DNA of 64,000 bases from contig CAMLMH010000008.1 in assembly GCA_946481315.1 (NCBI GenBank), positions 92,269-156,268 of the forward strand, read 5' to 3'. The position numbers and the translations under genes are program-made. Below the pieces are notes generated by a model. That model was not told where the DNA came from. It ran no database searches and worked only from the letters and a program-made list of their open reading frames with translations. Of the stretch, positions 45,158-53,803 are shown piece by piece (position 1 is the first letter of the stretch; each line of letters begins with the position of its first letter). Source of the DNA: an uncultured Bacteriovorax sp. (GTDB lineage: Bacteria; Bdellovibrionota; Bacteriovoracia; Bacteriovoracales; Bacteriovoracaceae).

Positions 45158-45739
45158 ATGATTAATAATTCCAATTCATCCGATACAGGCCAAAGCAATA
45201 CACAGGGTACTTCGCCCCTAAATTCTAAAAGCAAGTCTAACCCTATAGGTAAAACAAAACTAAAACAGTACGGGAAAAAGAGTCTGGCACCAATGGTGGA
45301 TTTACTTCACCGTTATAAAGATCAGATCAACCCATACATGCAGGCACTGGATAAGGGACTGCAAGCTGCCTGTGATTCCTTCTCATCATCACAAGAACAA
45401 GTACAAGCACAAGCACAAGCACAATCATCTTCCTTTCAGGGAGCAAGAGGATCAAAAGCTTCCGGATCAAACAGTGATGCAGAAAGAGTTGTTGAAGGAT
45501 GGTTCCGTGAGGCCCATGACTGGTTCAATGGGGCACGGGAAAAAATGAGTACAGAAAATCCCAGAGATTTATTAGATTACCTTGAAGAACAGGCCCGCGA
45601 TAAACCAGGCTTAATGTTTGCGACTTCTTATGTTGCCGGTTTGGTGTTTGGACGTTTAGGCCGGCACATTGGTCGTATTAAAGCGAAAAATGCGTCTGTG
45701 TCTATGCCGTCTATGCAGGGATCGACACTTCAGCACTAA
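45158..45739 (+). CDS. Unknown protein, first of a membrane-stress-type operon
   Basis: 193 residues. A Ser/Asn/Gln-rich N-terminus and a run of Gln-Ala repeats (about 85-95) precede a C-terminal helix pair, DLLDYLEEQARDKPGLMFATSYVAGLVFGRLGRHIG. That ending resembles the membrane-anchoring tail of DUF883/YqjD-type proteins, which bind ribosomes or the membrane in stationary phase. GGAGGA precedes the ATG. It is followed by a holin-X-like protein after 14 bases. Confidence 0.7.
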   Translation: MINNSNSSDTGQSNTQGTSPLNSKSKSNPIGKTKLKQYGKKSLAPMVDLLHRYKDQINPYMQALDKGLQAACDSFSSSQEQVQAQAQAQSSSFQGARGSKASGSNSDAERVVEGWFREAHDWFNGAREKMSTENPRDLLDYLEEQARDKPGLMFATSYVAGLVFGRLGRHIGRIKAKNASVSMPSMQGSTLQH

Positions 45740-45753
45740 TCAAGGAGTGATTT

Positions 45754-46260
45754 ATGGAACGATATAATAACAATAATTTTAGTGGTCAGGATCCGGTCAT
45801 TGATGGTTCGACTGTAGATTTCAGTAGAGCCGGCTACCCTGACGGACAATTCGCTCACGCTGAAGATCACCATTCGTGGAAATACATGTTTGAAAAATTA
45901 TATTCAGACATGCAACACTTGATGGCCCGAGAAAGTGAACTGGTAAAAACAGAATTAAGCGAGAAAATTGGTGAAGTTAAAACTGCGGGCGTTTCGATGC
46001 TCATCGGTGGATCCCTGCTTTTTGTCGGTGTCATCACACTGGCGATGACTGCCATCTTCTTACTCTCAAGAGTGATTCCGGTCTGGTCAGCCTCTGCGCT
46101 GGTCACTGCGGCATTCCTGCTGGTCGGCTACATCATGGTCAGAATGGCCATATCTAAACTGGATGCAGACCGAATCAAGCCGCGACAGTCACTGGAAACA
46201 CTGGGCGAAATTAAAACTTCCTTCAAGGAGCGAATCAATGAATTCAAACTACACCACTGA
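45754..46260 (+). CDS. Holin-X-like (YqjE-type) membrane protein
   Basis: 168 residues. A soluble N-terminus and an amphipathic region (LMARESELVKTELSEKIGEVKTAGVSMLIGGSLLFVGVI) lead to two adjacent membrane helices (about 85-108 and 112-132), the build of the phage_holin_3_6/YqjE family. These are usual partners of YqjD-like proteins, matching the order here. AAGGAG precedes the ATG. It is not a phage lysis holin; no phage genes are near. Confidence 0.8.
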   Translation: MERYNNNNFSGQDPVIDGSTVDFSRAGYPDGQFAHAEDHHSWKYMFEKLYSDMQHLMARESELVKTELSEKIGEVKTAGVSMLIGGSLLFVGVITLAMTAIFLLSRVIPVWSASALVTAAFLLVGYIMVRMAISKLDADRIKPRQSLETLGEIKTSFKERINEFKLHH

Positions 46261-47161
46261 TAAAAATGAAAGATTTGAAAGAGGCGACAGAAAGTCGACT
46301 GAAGAACTAAAACAACAGGTTATTCAGGATATAAAAAAAGTTAAACAGGATTTTGAAGAGATCAAACAACGTATGACTCCCGGTCAGTTAATTGACGATG
46401 CAATTTACTATCGCCATGGCCGAAGTCCTGCTGAAACATTTGAATACTTAAAAGCAAATCCTGTCGGGACAAGCTTCCTGACCCTCGGAACGCTTCTGCT
46501 GATGGAAGATGAAAACCATCGCAGTTATGAGTCCTGGGCAAGAGACAGAGCTCATATTGTAACTGATAAAGTTGGAAATGCCGTTCACTCTGCACAGGAC
46601 AGGATTCATAATGTACAGGATAAAATCCATAATGTGCAGGATAAAATCCACACTGCCACCCACCGTGCCAGCGAACTAAAAGATAAAGTTGTGAGCAAAG
46701 TAAGTAGTAAAACCCAACATGAATCCTATAGTGACATAGGCTTCGGAGAAGGAATGGATGTTTCCGGAGTTGAAGGTGTTAATACACGTTTGCAGGAGAC
46801 AAAAGAAAACGTAGCCGGTAAATTCCAGGATGCTAAAGAATCCGTCCGCGAAGGTGTGCAGACAGCGAAGTCAAAATTAAACACTGCTGCTGAATCAGTT
46901 AAGACCAGAGCACAGGATGTGGTTGAATCGGCCAAGCATCTTGATCCACTCACTTATTTAGCTCTGGGAGCCGGATTGGGTACAATAACCGGTGCAGCAC
47001 TTCCGGTATCAGCTGCAGAAAGTGAGCTTGTCGATTCTAAATTTGAAGAGAATTTAAGTAATTTCAGTCAGGAGCTCCAGGACGCTCTCAATGAATCAAT
47101 CAATATACTTAAGAATGAGTTTATCGGTGGATTCACTGAGATCAATATGCAGTTGTTTTAG
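46238..47161 (+). CDS. DUF3618-like protein with LEA-type helical repeats
   Basis: 307 residues. The N-terminus (STEELKQQVIQDIKKVKQDFEEIKQRMTPGQLIDDAIYY) fits the DUF3618 pattern. From residue about 115 it is an amphipathic helix of heptads, with DRIHNVQ, DKIHNVQ and DKIHTAT in tandem, then KENVAGKFQDAKESVREGVQTAKSKL-type LEA/apolipoprotein-like repeats. A hydrophobic hairpin (LTYLALGAGLGTITGAALPVSA) follows. I start at the ATG at 46238 (AAGGAG seven bases upstream), which overlaps the previous gene by 23 bases. Probably an envelope or desiccation-type stress protein. Confidence 0.8.
   Translation: MNSNYTTDKNERFERGDRKSTEELKQQVIQDIKKVKQDFEEIKQRMTPGQLIDDAIYYRHGRSPAETFEYLKANPVGTSFLTLGTLLLMEDENHRSYESWARDRAHIVTDKVGNAVHSAQDRIHNVQDKIHNVQDKIHTATHRASELKDKVVSKVSSKTQHESYSDIGFGEGMDVSGVEGVNTRLQETKENVAGKFQDAKESVREGVQTAKSKLNTAAESVKTRAQDVVESAKHLDPLTYLALGAGLGTITGAALPVSAAESELVDSKFEENLSNFSQELQDALNESINILKNEFIGGFTEINMQLF
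46598..46660 (+). repeat. 21-base tandem repeat in the LEA-like gene
   Basis: Two close copies (46598-46618, 46619-46639) and a third half-diverged copy, each coding one heptad. This is recent internal duplication, in frame. Confidence 0.85.
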
Positions 47162-47175
47162 TAACAGCTGGATAG

Positions 47176-47202
47176 AACCGCCCCTTTAGGGGCGGTTTTT
47201 TT
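47176..47202. terminator. Terminator
   Basis: AACCGCCCC-TTTA-GGGGCGGTT then TTTTT. It ends the LEA-like operon and lies against the stop of the converging scfR-type gene. Confidence 0.92.
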
Positions 47203-47203
47203 A

Positions 47204-48652
47204 TCATGAAGAGAGACCAGTAAGAAGTTTTTGACGTTGTTCCAGCTGAACCTGTGCCTGGTAATGATGAGGGCCGGCTGCTCGCTCAGCACAATCCTGC
47301 TTGGGACATCGTTCGCAAGTCTGACCTATAGTGACTTTAAGAAGAGATGAATCATTCAGAAAGCGTATATTTTTTTTCAGCTCCGGATTGATCAGAAACC
47401 CGATTGTATAAGACTGAATCAGCTCCGGCTTAACTGAAGATCTGCAGGCATAAGAGAGTGAGAAATATTCGATTCCTTCATCGATCTGAGAAATCTGAGC
47501 GATCATTTGTCCTTTACTCTTATGGTGTTCACTTATTTTGAATGCCTGAATGGACCGTATGGCCACCCATCGTTTACAGTATGTTTCATTCATCCGCACT
47601 CCATGCGGACGATGTAACTGAGAAAGGTGCAACTCTTTATTCATGATCGGAGGACTTTCGGTCGTTTCAGACATTTTTAAAAAGAAAAGTTCAAAGATTT
47701 TAAAATGAGTTGGAAGTATCTGAGTCATGCGATGAAAGATTAACTCTATACTCTGATCATATCCTTCAATCCACTGCTTAAACTGATCAGCTTTAAATTC
47801 ATTAAGTGCAAAACGTTCTTTAAGTTCCCGGGCAAAAGATTTCTCTTCCAGCAATAATGCATCGGCAAAGTAACTTGTTTTGAAATCTGCCATCCGCCGG
47901 TTAAGTTCCGTTGAAATTTTACCGTCTTTATACAGCAATAACTGCCCCAGAACTTTAGCCAGATAAAACTTTCTCTGATTTGGACTAAGTTCTGGATTAA
48001 GAAAAATTTTTTTTCTCTGTTCGGAGTAAAAATAATTTTGAAAACGAAGTTCAGTGTGAAGAGAGAATGTCTGATCGTCGACCGTAACTCCAAAATGTTC
48101 CTGCAGCAAAAAGGTCAGACGATCTGCATTCATATTTTCAGACAATTGCCATTCGCTACGAATTTTTCGCGCCAGCTTTTCCATTTCCGGAAAGTAATTA
48201 TCATTGAGCTCAATTAAAGACCTGACTGTCGCAGCATAAATATCATCCAGCTTCATGTCAAATGAGCGTGAAAGCTGCAAAATAGTAAGAACAAACGTGG
48301 CAAACTTTTCAGGATCTTTTCCCATCAGGTCAACAACATCGTCCTCATACAGACCTAAAAATTCCAGCGGAAGTTTTGAGGCCTGCCCTCCTTCCAAAAA
48401 GGAAAGCAGCGGATGGAGATTTCTTCCCGTTTTAAAGGAAACGAGATCTTCAAGGGCCACATCCAGCGCCTCTGCCAGTGCGGCCAGTTTTTCAATCTTG
48501 GGATATTTGCGTCCGTTTTCAATTTCATTCAGGTAGGAAGCACTTAATTCAGCGCGATCAGCAAGTTCTTTCAATGATAATTTACGACGGGCGCGAAGCT
48601 GTCTGATTTTTAAACCGAGAATAAATTTAAGTACATTTTTTTTATTCAACAT
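47204..48652 (-). CDS. RamB/ScfR-type regulator of acetate or propionate metabolism
   Basis: 482 residues. An N-terminal XRE helix-turn-helix (LSLKELADRAELSASYLNEIENGRKYPKIEKLAALAEAL) is followed by a long region with an IrrE/ImmA-like centre, and a C-terminal domain ending in IGQTCERCPKQDCAERAAGP. That cysteine pattern is diagnostic for the ScfR/DUF2083 group. In Corynebacterium, RamB represses aceA and aceB; in mycobacteria, RamB and PrpR control isocitrate lyase. Here it faces the fused aceB-aceA gene, so the same role is likely. ATG at 48652; TATAAA lies 7 bases upstream and there is no Shine-Dalgarno. Confidence 0.9.
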   Translation of the reverse strand: MLNKKNVLKFILGLKIRQLRARRKLSLKELADRAELSASYLNEIENGRKYPKIEKLAALAEALDVALEDLVSFKTGRNLHPLLSFLEGGQASKLPLEFLGLYEDDVVDLMGKDPEKFATFVLTILQLSRSFDMKLDDIYAATVRSLIELNDNYFPEMEKLARKIRSEWQLSENMNADRLTFLLQEHFGVTVDDQTFSLHTELRFQNYFYSEQRKKIFLNPELSPNQRKFYLAKVLGQLLLYKDGKISTELNRRMADFKTSYFADALLLEEKSFARELKERFALNEFKADQFKQWIEGYDQSIELIFHRMTQILPTHFKIFELFFLKMSETTESPPIMNKELHLSQLHRPHGVRMNETYCKRWVAIRSIQAFKISEHHKSKGQMIAQISQIDEGIEYFSLSYACRSSVKPELIQSYTIGFLINPELKKNIRFLNDSSLLKVTIGQTCERCPKQDCAERAAGPHHYQAQVQLEQRQKLLTGLSS

Positions 48653-48659
48653 CAAAAAT

Positions 48660-48689
48660 TTTATAGCTTCATGAATTGTGAACTGTCCA
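48660..48689 (-). promoter_or_regulatory. Promoter of the ScfR-type regulator
   Basis: On the minus strand, TGGACA (48684-48689), an 18-base spacer and TATAAA (48660-48665), then 7 bases to the ATG. Leaderless. Confidence 0.65.
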
Positions 48690-48703
48690 GCTCGAGTTAT
48701 AGA
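48676..48703 (+). promoter_or_regulatory. Candidate promoter of the malate synthase-isocitrate lyase gene
   Basis: TTGTGA (48676-48681), a 16-base spacer and TATAGA (48698-48703). It overlaps the -35 of the divergent regulator gene, so one bound repressor could control both. Confidence 0.4.
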
Positions 48704-48725
48704 CGAAAAGCGAAAAATAAAATTC

Positions 48726-48739
48726 AGCGAAAATTCGCT
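48726..48739. promoter_or_regulatory. Operator candidate upstream of the glyoxylate gene
   Basis: AGCGAA-AA-TTCGCT, a 6-bp palindrome. A second GCGAAAA copy lies about 17 bases upstream, and a second inverted repeat (ATGAAT 48778-48783, ATTCAT 48795-48800) sits just before the ribosome site. Either may bind the ScfR-type protein. Confidence 0.45.
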
Positions 48740-48821
48740 TTCTTTCTTATTTCTCTGATGATTGAGTTTGAAAAGAGATGAATGATCATGGACTATTCAT
48801 GACACAATAAGGAGTAATAAC

Positions 48822-51758
48822 ATGTCTTATCATAAAATAAACAATGCTGTTGAGATTGCTGAAGGAGCAAGAACCCAGCGAGCTTTAGATTTATTTGAAC
48901 CGCCCTTTTTGGATCTTATTACTAACCTTCATCGTAAACTAGAAATTCGCCGAAGCCAGCTACTGGCCGTGCGCCGTCTGCGCCAGGAATCTTATGATCA
49001 GGGCTCTATTCCCCGCACCGAAGTTCTAAGAGAAGAATCCTCTAAAACAGAATGGAAAGTAGCTCCTATTCCACAAGATCTGCTGATGAGAAGAGTTGAG
49101 ATCACTGGTCCGGTCAATGATTCTAAAATGGTTATCAATATGCTTTCCCGCAATGCTGACGGAGTAAAAGCTGATATGGCGATGCTGGATTTTGAAGATT
49201 CCATGAAGCCTGCATGGACCAATGTCATTAATGGCTATCACAACGTCATTGAAGCGGCCAAAGGAACACTTCAATATGAAAAAGACGGCAAAATTTATCG
49301 TCTCGATCCAAAAGATATGGCCGGTTTGATGGTAAGAGTTCGAGGTCTGCATCTTCAGGAGAGCAATATTAAAATCGACGGACAGTTTGTCTCTGCAGGT
49401 ATGCTGGATCTGGCCATGTGTTTTTATCACACAGCTCAGAGCTTAATAGATGCGGGAAAAACACCAAAGTATTATGTTCCGAAGATTGAATATCCAATGG
49501 AAGCCTGGTGGTGGAATGATCTTTTTTGCTTTTTGCAGGAAGAACTTGGTTATCCAAGAGGAACTTTGCGGGCGACATTTCTTATCGAAACTCTTCCGGC
49601 AGCTTTTAATATGGAAGAAATCCTTTATGAAATCAGGGAACACGCGGCCGGAATGAATGTCGGGCGTTGGGACAAAATATTTTCAGATATTAAAACTTTA
49701 AAGAACCATCCATCGCGAATTTGTTCAGACCGAAGTGAAATCAATATGAAAAAATTCTGGATGGAAAATTATGCTAAAAAACTGGTGAACATTTGTCATA
49801 AACACGGAGCATTCGCGATTGGGGGAATGGCCGCCTTTACTCCGGGGAAGGATCCGGAAACAAGGGGAATACAGACCAAGAAAGTGATGGAAGATAAATC
49901 CCGAGAATTTGAATTAGGTCATGACGGATGCTGGGTTTCCCATCCATATTTTATAGGTCCGGCACTGAAATGTTTTCCCAAGCAAAACCAACTCTCCTAC
50001 TTTGATGAAAGCTTTCCGGAGCACCCAAATCTGATTATGGAAGGTGAAGGTCCTAGAACATCGGATGGTCTGAAAACTAATATTCAGGTTGCCATCGCCT
50101 ATATGATCGGGATGGAAAAAGGACTGGGATGTGTTGCTCATAATAATTTGATGGAAGACCTGGCCACACTGGAAATATCCCGCGCACAAGTCTGGCAATG
50201 GAAACATTACGGTATCATCCTGGATACAAATGAGCAGGTCACTGATGATCTTATCCGTAGAACTTTTGAAAAAGAACAGGAATCTTTCCTGGTCAATATT
50301 CTCAACAATCACGAACTCAGTGAACAGGAAAAGTTGCGCGAAATCGGCATTCTTAGAAAAGCCACTCTTGAAGGTATCGCTCTTTTTACGGCCAACACTC
50401 TGGAACCATTTTTAACTACACATAGTCCGGTTGAACAGGCTATCAGTGAAAAGTCCACAAGGAGAAATGACATGGAAGAAGTGCGAAGAATGGAAAAATT
50501 ATGGAGTGATGATCCACGCTGGAAAGGTATTAAGAGAGATTACTCTCCATCTGAAGTTTTAAAACTCAGAGGTTCTTACCGTATTGAACATTCCATTGCC
50601 CGCCTGGGATCAGAAAATTTATGGAAACTTCTTCATGAAGAAAATTACATCAACGCTCTTGGTGCACTAACCGGGAATCAGGCCGTGCAGCAGGTGCGAG
50701 CTGGTCTTAAGGTCATTTATCTCTCCGGATGGCAGGTGGCCGCAGACGCTAACTTAGCAGGAGAAATGTACCCCGATCAGAGTTTGTATCCGGCCGATAG
50801 TGTTCCCAATGTTGTGAAAAAGATTAATCAGGCGCTGATTCGCGCAGATCAGGTGGAAAGTGCTGAAGGGAATGTGACGCGTGAATGGCTTGCACCTATT
50901 GTAGCCGATGCTGAAGCCGGTTTTGGTGGTGTTTTAAATGCCTATGAACTTATGAAACAAATGATTGCTGCCGGTGCGGCGGGCGTGCATTTTGAAGATC
51001 AGCTGGCTTCAGAAAAAAAATGCGGTCATTTAGGTGGAAAAGTTCTGGTTCCTACGGCCGAATTTATCCGTAAACTTTCTGCTGCAAGACTTGCTGCGGA
51101 TGTGATGGATGTCCCTTCTCTGATAATTGCCCGGACAGATGCTCAGGCAGCCACATTACTTACCTCAGACATCGATCCGCGAGATCATCAGTTCTTAACC
51201 GGTGAGAGAACCAGTGAAGGTTTCTTCCGTATAAAAAATGGTCTGGACATTGCGATCGCCAGAGGACTCGCCTATGCCCCTTATGCTGATTTGATTTGGT
51301 GTGAAACCTCCACTCCTGATCTGGAAGAGGCCAGACGATTTGCAGACGCCATTCGGGCGAAATTTCCCAACAAAATGCTTGCTTATAATTGTTCGCCTTC
51401 ATTTAACTGGAAGAAGAAGCTGGATGCAGCCACAATTGCACGGTTCCAAAAAGAACTCGGAGCCATGGGATACAAATTCCAATTCGTCACTCTGGCCGGT
51501 TTTCATTCACTCAATTATTCCATGTACACCCTTGCTCACCGTTATAAATCGGAAGGTATGGCCGCATACTCGGCGCTGCAGGAGCAGGAATTCAGCGCAG
51601 AAGCCTTTGGCTATACGGCAACCAAACATCAACGGGAAGTTGGTACAGGCTACTTCGATCTCGTCACTCAAACGATCTCACAGGGGGAAGCTTCTACCCT
51701 GGCCCTCAAAGGCTCAACCGAAGAGGCCCAATTTACTTCTCCAATGGTCATGATTTAA
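48822..51758 (+). CDS. Fused malate synthase (N) - isocitrate lyase (C), glyoxylate bypass
   Basis: 978 residues. Residues 1-545 are malate synthase [27 protein letters not shown] (catalytic Arg), [22 protein letters not shown] and [10 protein letters not shown]. Residues 551-978 are isocitrate lyase: [27 protein letters not shown] and KKCGHLGGK (catalytic Cys734). Both parts look complete, so one chain should split isocitrate and condense glyoxylate with acetyl-CoA. Canonical lengths of the separate enzymes add up to about 970, leaving almost no linker. AAGGAG stands seven bases before the ATG. A second AAGGAG-7-ATG lies at the join. The gene faces a RamB/ScfR regulator. Confidence 0.95.
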   Translation: MSYHKINNAVEIAEGARTQRALDLFEPPFLDLITNLHRKLEIRRSQLLAVRRLRQESYDQGSIPRTEVLREESSKTEWKVAPIPQDLLMRRVEITGPVNDSKMVINMLSRNADGVKADMAMLDFEDSMKPAWTNVINGYHNVIEAAKGTLQYEKDGKIYRLDPKDMAGLMVRVRGLHLQESNIKIDGQFVSAGMLDLAMCFYHTAQSLIDAGKTPKYYVPKIEYPMEAWWWNDLFCFLQEELGYPRGTLRATFLIETLPAAFNMEEILYEIREHAAGMNVGRWDKIFSDIKTLKNHPSRICSDRSEINMKKFWMENYAKKLVNICHKHGAFAIGGMAAFTPGKDPETRGIQTKKVMEDKSREFELGHDGCWVSHPYFIGPALKCFPKQNQLSYFDESFPEHPNLIMEGEGPRTSDGLKTNIQVAIAYMIGMEKGLGCVAHNNLMEDLATLEISRAQVWQWKHYGIILDTNEQVTDDLIRRTFEKEQESFLVNILNNHELSEQEKLREIGILRKATLEGIALFTANTLEPFLTTHSPVEQAISEKSTRRNDMEEVRRMEKLWSDDPRWKGIKRDYSPSEVLKLRGSYRIEHSIARLGSENLWKLLHEENYINALGALTGNQAVQQVRAGLKVIYLSGWQVAADANLAGEMYPDQSLYPADSVPNVVKKINQALIRADQVESAEGNVTREWLAPIVADAEAGFGGVLNAYELMKQMIAAGAAGVHFEDQLASEKKCGHLGGKVLVPTAEFIRKLSAARLAADVMDVPSLIIARTDAQAATLLTSDIDPRDHQFLTGERTSEGFFRIKNGLDIAIARGLAYAPYADLIWCETSTPDLEEARRFADAIRAKFPNKMLAYNCSPSFNWKKKLDAATIARFQKELGAMGYKFQFVTLAGFHSLNYSMYTLAHRYKSEGMAAYSALQEQEFSAEAFGYTATKHQREVGTGYFDLVTQTISQGEASTLALKGSTEEAQFTSPMVMI
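50459..50474 (+). promoter_or_regulatory. Internal ribosome site and in-frame ATG at the fusion join
   Basis: AAGGAG (50459-50464), 7 bases, ATG (50472-50474). This ATG is codon 551, exactly where isocitrate lyase begins ([17 protein letters not shown]). The spacing equals that of the gene's own start (48809-48824), so a separate isocitrate lyase may also be made. Confidence 0.8.
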
Positions 51759-51767
51759 CTATTTTCT

Positions 51768-51787
51768 GGCCCCGGTTAAACGGGGCC
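51768..51787 (+). terminator. Terminator-like hairpin between the glyoxylate gene and nnrS
   Basis: GGCCCCG-GTTAAA-CGGGGCC followed by GTTATTCTTTTTT. It ends only 14 bases before the nnrS start codon. Confidence 0.8.
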
Positions 51788-51801
51788 GTTATTCTTTTTT
51801 C

Positions 51802-52926
51802 ATGACATTTTTTACACAAAATTATCCCAATCCCTATCGTCCACTTTTTATCTCGGGCGCTATAATGCTCCTGCTAGGAACAATCGTCTGGTTACCGCTT
51901 ATGTGGGGAGCAGAAATTTATCCGGTACTCAATCATCGCACATTGATGATGAATGGTTTCAGTGCCCTGTTCATTGCCGGATTTTTGATGACTGCTGTTC
52001 CGCGCTTTTCTGAAACTGATTACGCAAAAGGATTTGAAATTTCCGCGTATGTTCTGGCAACTTTTTTGGTATTTGCCGGTCTCTATCTGGAAAATCCTGC
52101 ACTCATTTATACCAGTGCACTTTTTCAGCCATTGGTTATTTTATTTTTTATCGTATCGCGATTCAGCAAGAGAAAAAGTAATCCACCCTATTCATTTATT
52201 TTTTTATTCCTGGGAGTTTTATTCTGGAGTGCTCCTTATATTCTTTCCTGGAAATTTTCATTTGATGATTTTAAATATCTTCACGATGAAGGCGCTATCG
52301 CGGCCTTTATTCTGGGAGTGGGAAGCAGACTCATTCCCGGGATTCTGGGACATACTGAAATTGTTCAGTTGCAACGAAAGCAATATGAGCGGCCTGGCCC
52401 AATTTTTAAAACAGTCCCTGCTTTTTTCTGGATTCTCTTTGGGGGATTTGCCCTGAGCTTTGGAGGACAAACAACGCCTTTTTTAACATTGCGCTTTTTT
52501 GTTGTAACCTTTATCGCTTTCTACTTCTGGAAACTGCACCATTTTCCGGCAGAGCGGACAGCTCTTACCTGGTCAATCTGGGCGGCCGGTTGGTCAATTG
52601 TTATCTCTTATTTGTTGCGAATCATCTGGCCGACCGGAGATATCCACGCCATGCATATTTTCTTTTTCAGCGGAACTTTACTGCTTACGCTGTTAATCTC
52701 CATCCGCGTGCTGCAGTCCCATGGACCAAATGATAAAACAATTGAAAACCGCAAAAGTATTTACTGGATTACCGGTTTGATTTTATTTGCTGCGGCCACC
52801 AGGGTCAGCGCCATCTTAATGCCTAAGCAGTATCTGTCCCATTTAGGCTACAGTGCTCTGGTACTTATTGTGGTCATTGCCATCTGGAGTTCCCGCTTTC
52901 TCATTCATGCCGTACCTAAAAAATAA
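51802..52926 (+). CDS. nnrS: NnrS-family membrane protein
   Basis: 374 residues, about 12 membrane helices. NnrS landmarks: PYRPLFISGAIMLLLGTIVW, NHRTLMMNGFSALFIAGFLMTAVPRF (conserved His), HDEGAIAAFILGVGSRLIPGILGH and DIHAMHIFFFSGT. NnrS binds haem and copper and protects denitrifiers from nitric-oxide-linked iron disruption. The ATG lies directly behind a terminator hairpin and has no Shine-Dalgarno or evident promoter, so its expression route is unclear. NorE/NorF-like genes lie 8.4 kb to the right. Confidence 0.92.
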   Translation: MTFFTQNYPNPYRPLFISGAIMLLLGTIVWLPLMWGAEIYPVLNHRTLMMNGFSALFIAGFLMTAVPRFSETDYAKGFEISAYVLATFLVFAGLYLENPALIYTSALFQPLVILFFIVSRFSKRKSNPPYSFIFLFLGVLFWSAPYILSWKFSFDDFKYLHDEGAIAAFILGVGSRLIPGILGHTEIVQLQRKQYERPGPIFKTVPAFFWILFGGFALSFGGQTTPFLTLRFFVVTFIAFYFWKLHHFPAERTALTWSIWAAGWSIVISYLLRIIWPTGDIHAMHIFFFSGTLLLTLLISIRVLQSHGPNDKTIENRKSIYWITGLILFAAATRVSAILMPKQYLSHLGYSALVLIVVIAIWSSRFLIHAVPKK

Positions 52927-52932
52927 ACTGAA

Positions 52933-53583
52933 TTATCCTTTTGGTTTCAAGCAATGAAAGATGACCTTATAGGCCTCAACTCTTTCTCTTTCTGTTAGAT
53001 AAGGGCTTACAGTTTTCCAAATGGCCCTTTTATCTTTGAGCGGAAGTTTACAAACACCAACACCGCTGTTGATGTAACAACCCGGATGGTAAGCTAGTGT
53101 GAATTCGGTTATGTGATCACATGTCTTCTTCTGCGTTTCTGTACTTACCGGACAATTTCCTTTTATCTCACATTCTTCGGCCAGACCTTTTTGCAGGCAG
53201 ACCATAACGGTGAAGATCCACTCTTTGCCTTTTTCGGTAAAATGTGATGCATCCATATTTTTTACGTACTGGGAACAGGTCGGATAAGCAAGTTCAGTAA
53301 AATAATTTACGCCGACACTGGAGCATTGATATTTTTCTTCCATGCATTTGTAATAGCCACACATTGTATAAGGAAAGCACATTTCCTTCTTCGGAAGTTT
53401 CAGGCGCATAGCCCCCTGCTCCTCCCGTAAACACTCTTCACCCGGTGGACATGCACCAAACATTTTTTCCAGCGACTGCAAGTATGATCCGCGTAGTTCA
53501 TTCTGCAGACGAATTTCCACAGTTGTAGCTGATGCAATTAATGAAAAAGTAAGGCAGGCAAATAAACAATTAAGGTATTTCAT
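52933..53583 (-). CDS. Secreted cysteine-rich protein
   Basis: 216 residues with a signal peptide (MKYLNCLFACLTFSLIASA). The mature part has 14 cysteines, an even number consistent with seven disulfides (ACPPGEEC, EMCFPYTMCGYYKC, CSSVGVNYF, PTCSQY, GNCPV, HPGCYINSGVGVC). No family recognised. It needs an oxidising compartment: periplasm or outside. A promoter (ATGACG-17-TAGCAT) ends 6 bases before the ATG. It converges with nnrS 7 bases away. Confidence 0.75.
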   Translation of the reverse strand: MKYLNCLFACLTFSLIASATTVEIRLQNELRGSYLQSLEKMFGACPPGEECLREEQGAMRLKLPKKEMCFPYTMCGYYKCMEEKYQCSSVGVNYFTELAYPTCSQYVKNMDASHFTEKGKEWIFTVMVCLQKGLAEECEIKGNCPVSTETQKKTCDHITEFTLAYHPGCYINSGVGVCKLPLKDKRAIWKTVSPYLTERERVEAYKVIFHCLKPKG

Positions 53584-53589
53584 GCTTAG

Positions 53590-53618
53590 ATGCTAGTTTG
53601 TCTTTCTAAGTTCGTCAT
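53590..53618 (-). promoter_or_regulatory. Promoter of the cysteine-rich protein gene
   Basis: On the minus strand, ATGACG (53613-53618), a 17-base spacer and TAGCAT (53590-53595), 6 bases to the ATG at 53583. Leaderless placement. Confidence 0.45.
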
Positions 53619-53791
53619 CAGCTTATTTAGATGCTTTTTCGACACTTGCATTTTAAGCGTCCAGCTTAGTTGCCACCTTTTGTAAGTGCATTCTTTGACT
53701 CATCAACTACTTAGCGTTTGCTTGAATTTTCTATGTTGTTGGTATAGCAAGAATCGGTCAAAATGCGCGCAATTCTTCTGACCATCGCTTT

Positions 53792-53797
53792 TATAAT
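53792..53797 (+). promoter_or_regulatory. -10 element of the transglycosylase gene
   Basis: TATAAT, perfect, 6 bases before the ATG at 53804. No good -35 at 16-18 bases and no Shine-Dalgarno. Confidence 0.45.
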
Positions 53798-53803
53798 TTA
53801 AGT

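Noticed and set aside
46163..46237. Longer N-terminus for the LEA-like gene
   Set aside because: The added residues come from another frame of the preceding gene, and AAGGAG points to the ATG at 46238.
45754..46260. Prophage holin
   Set aside because: Family matches chromosomal YqjE-like proteins; no endolysin, capsid or integrase lies near.
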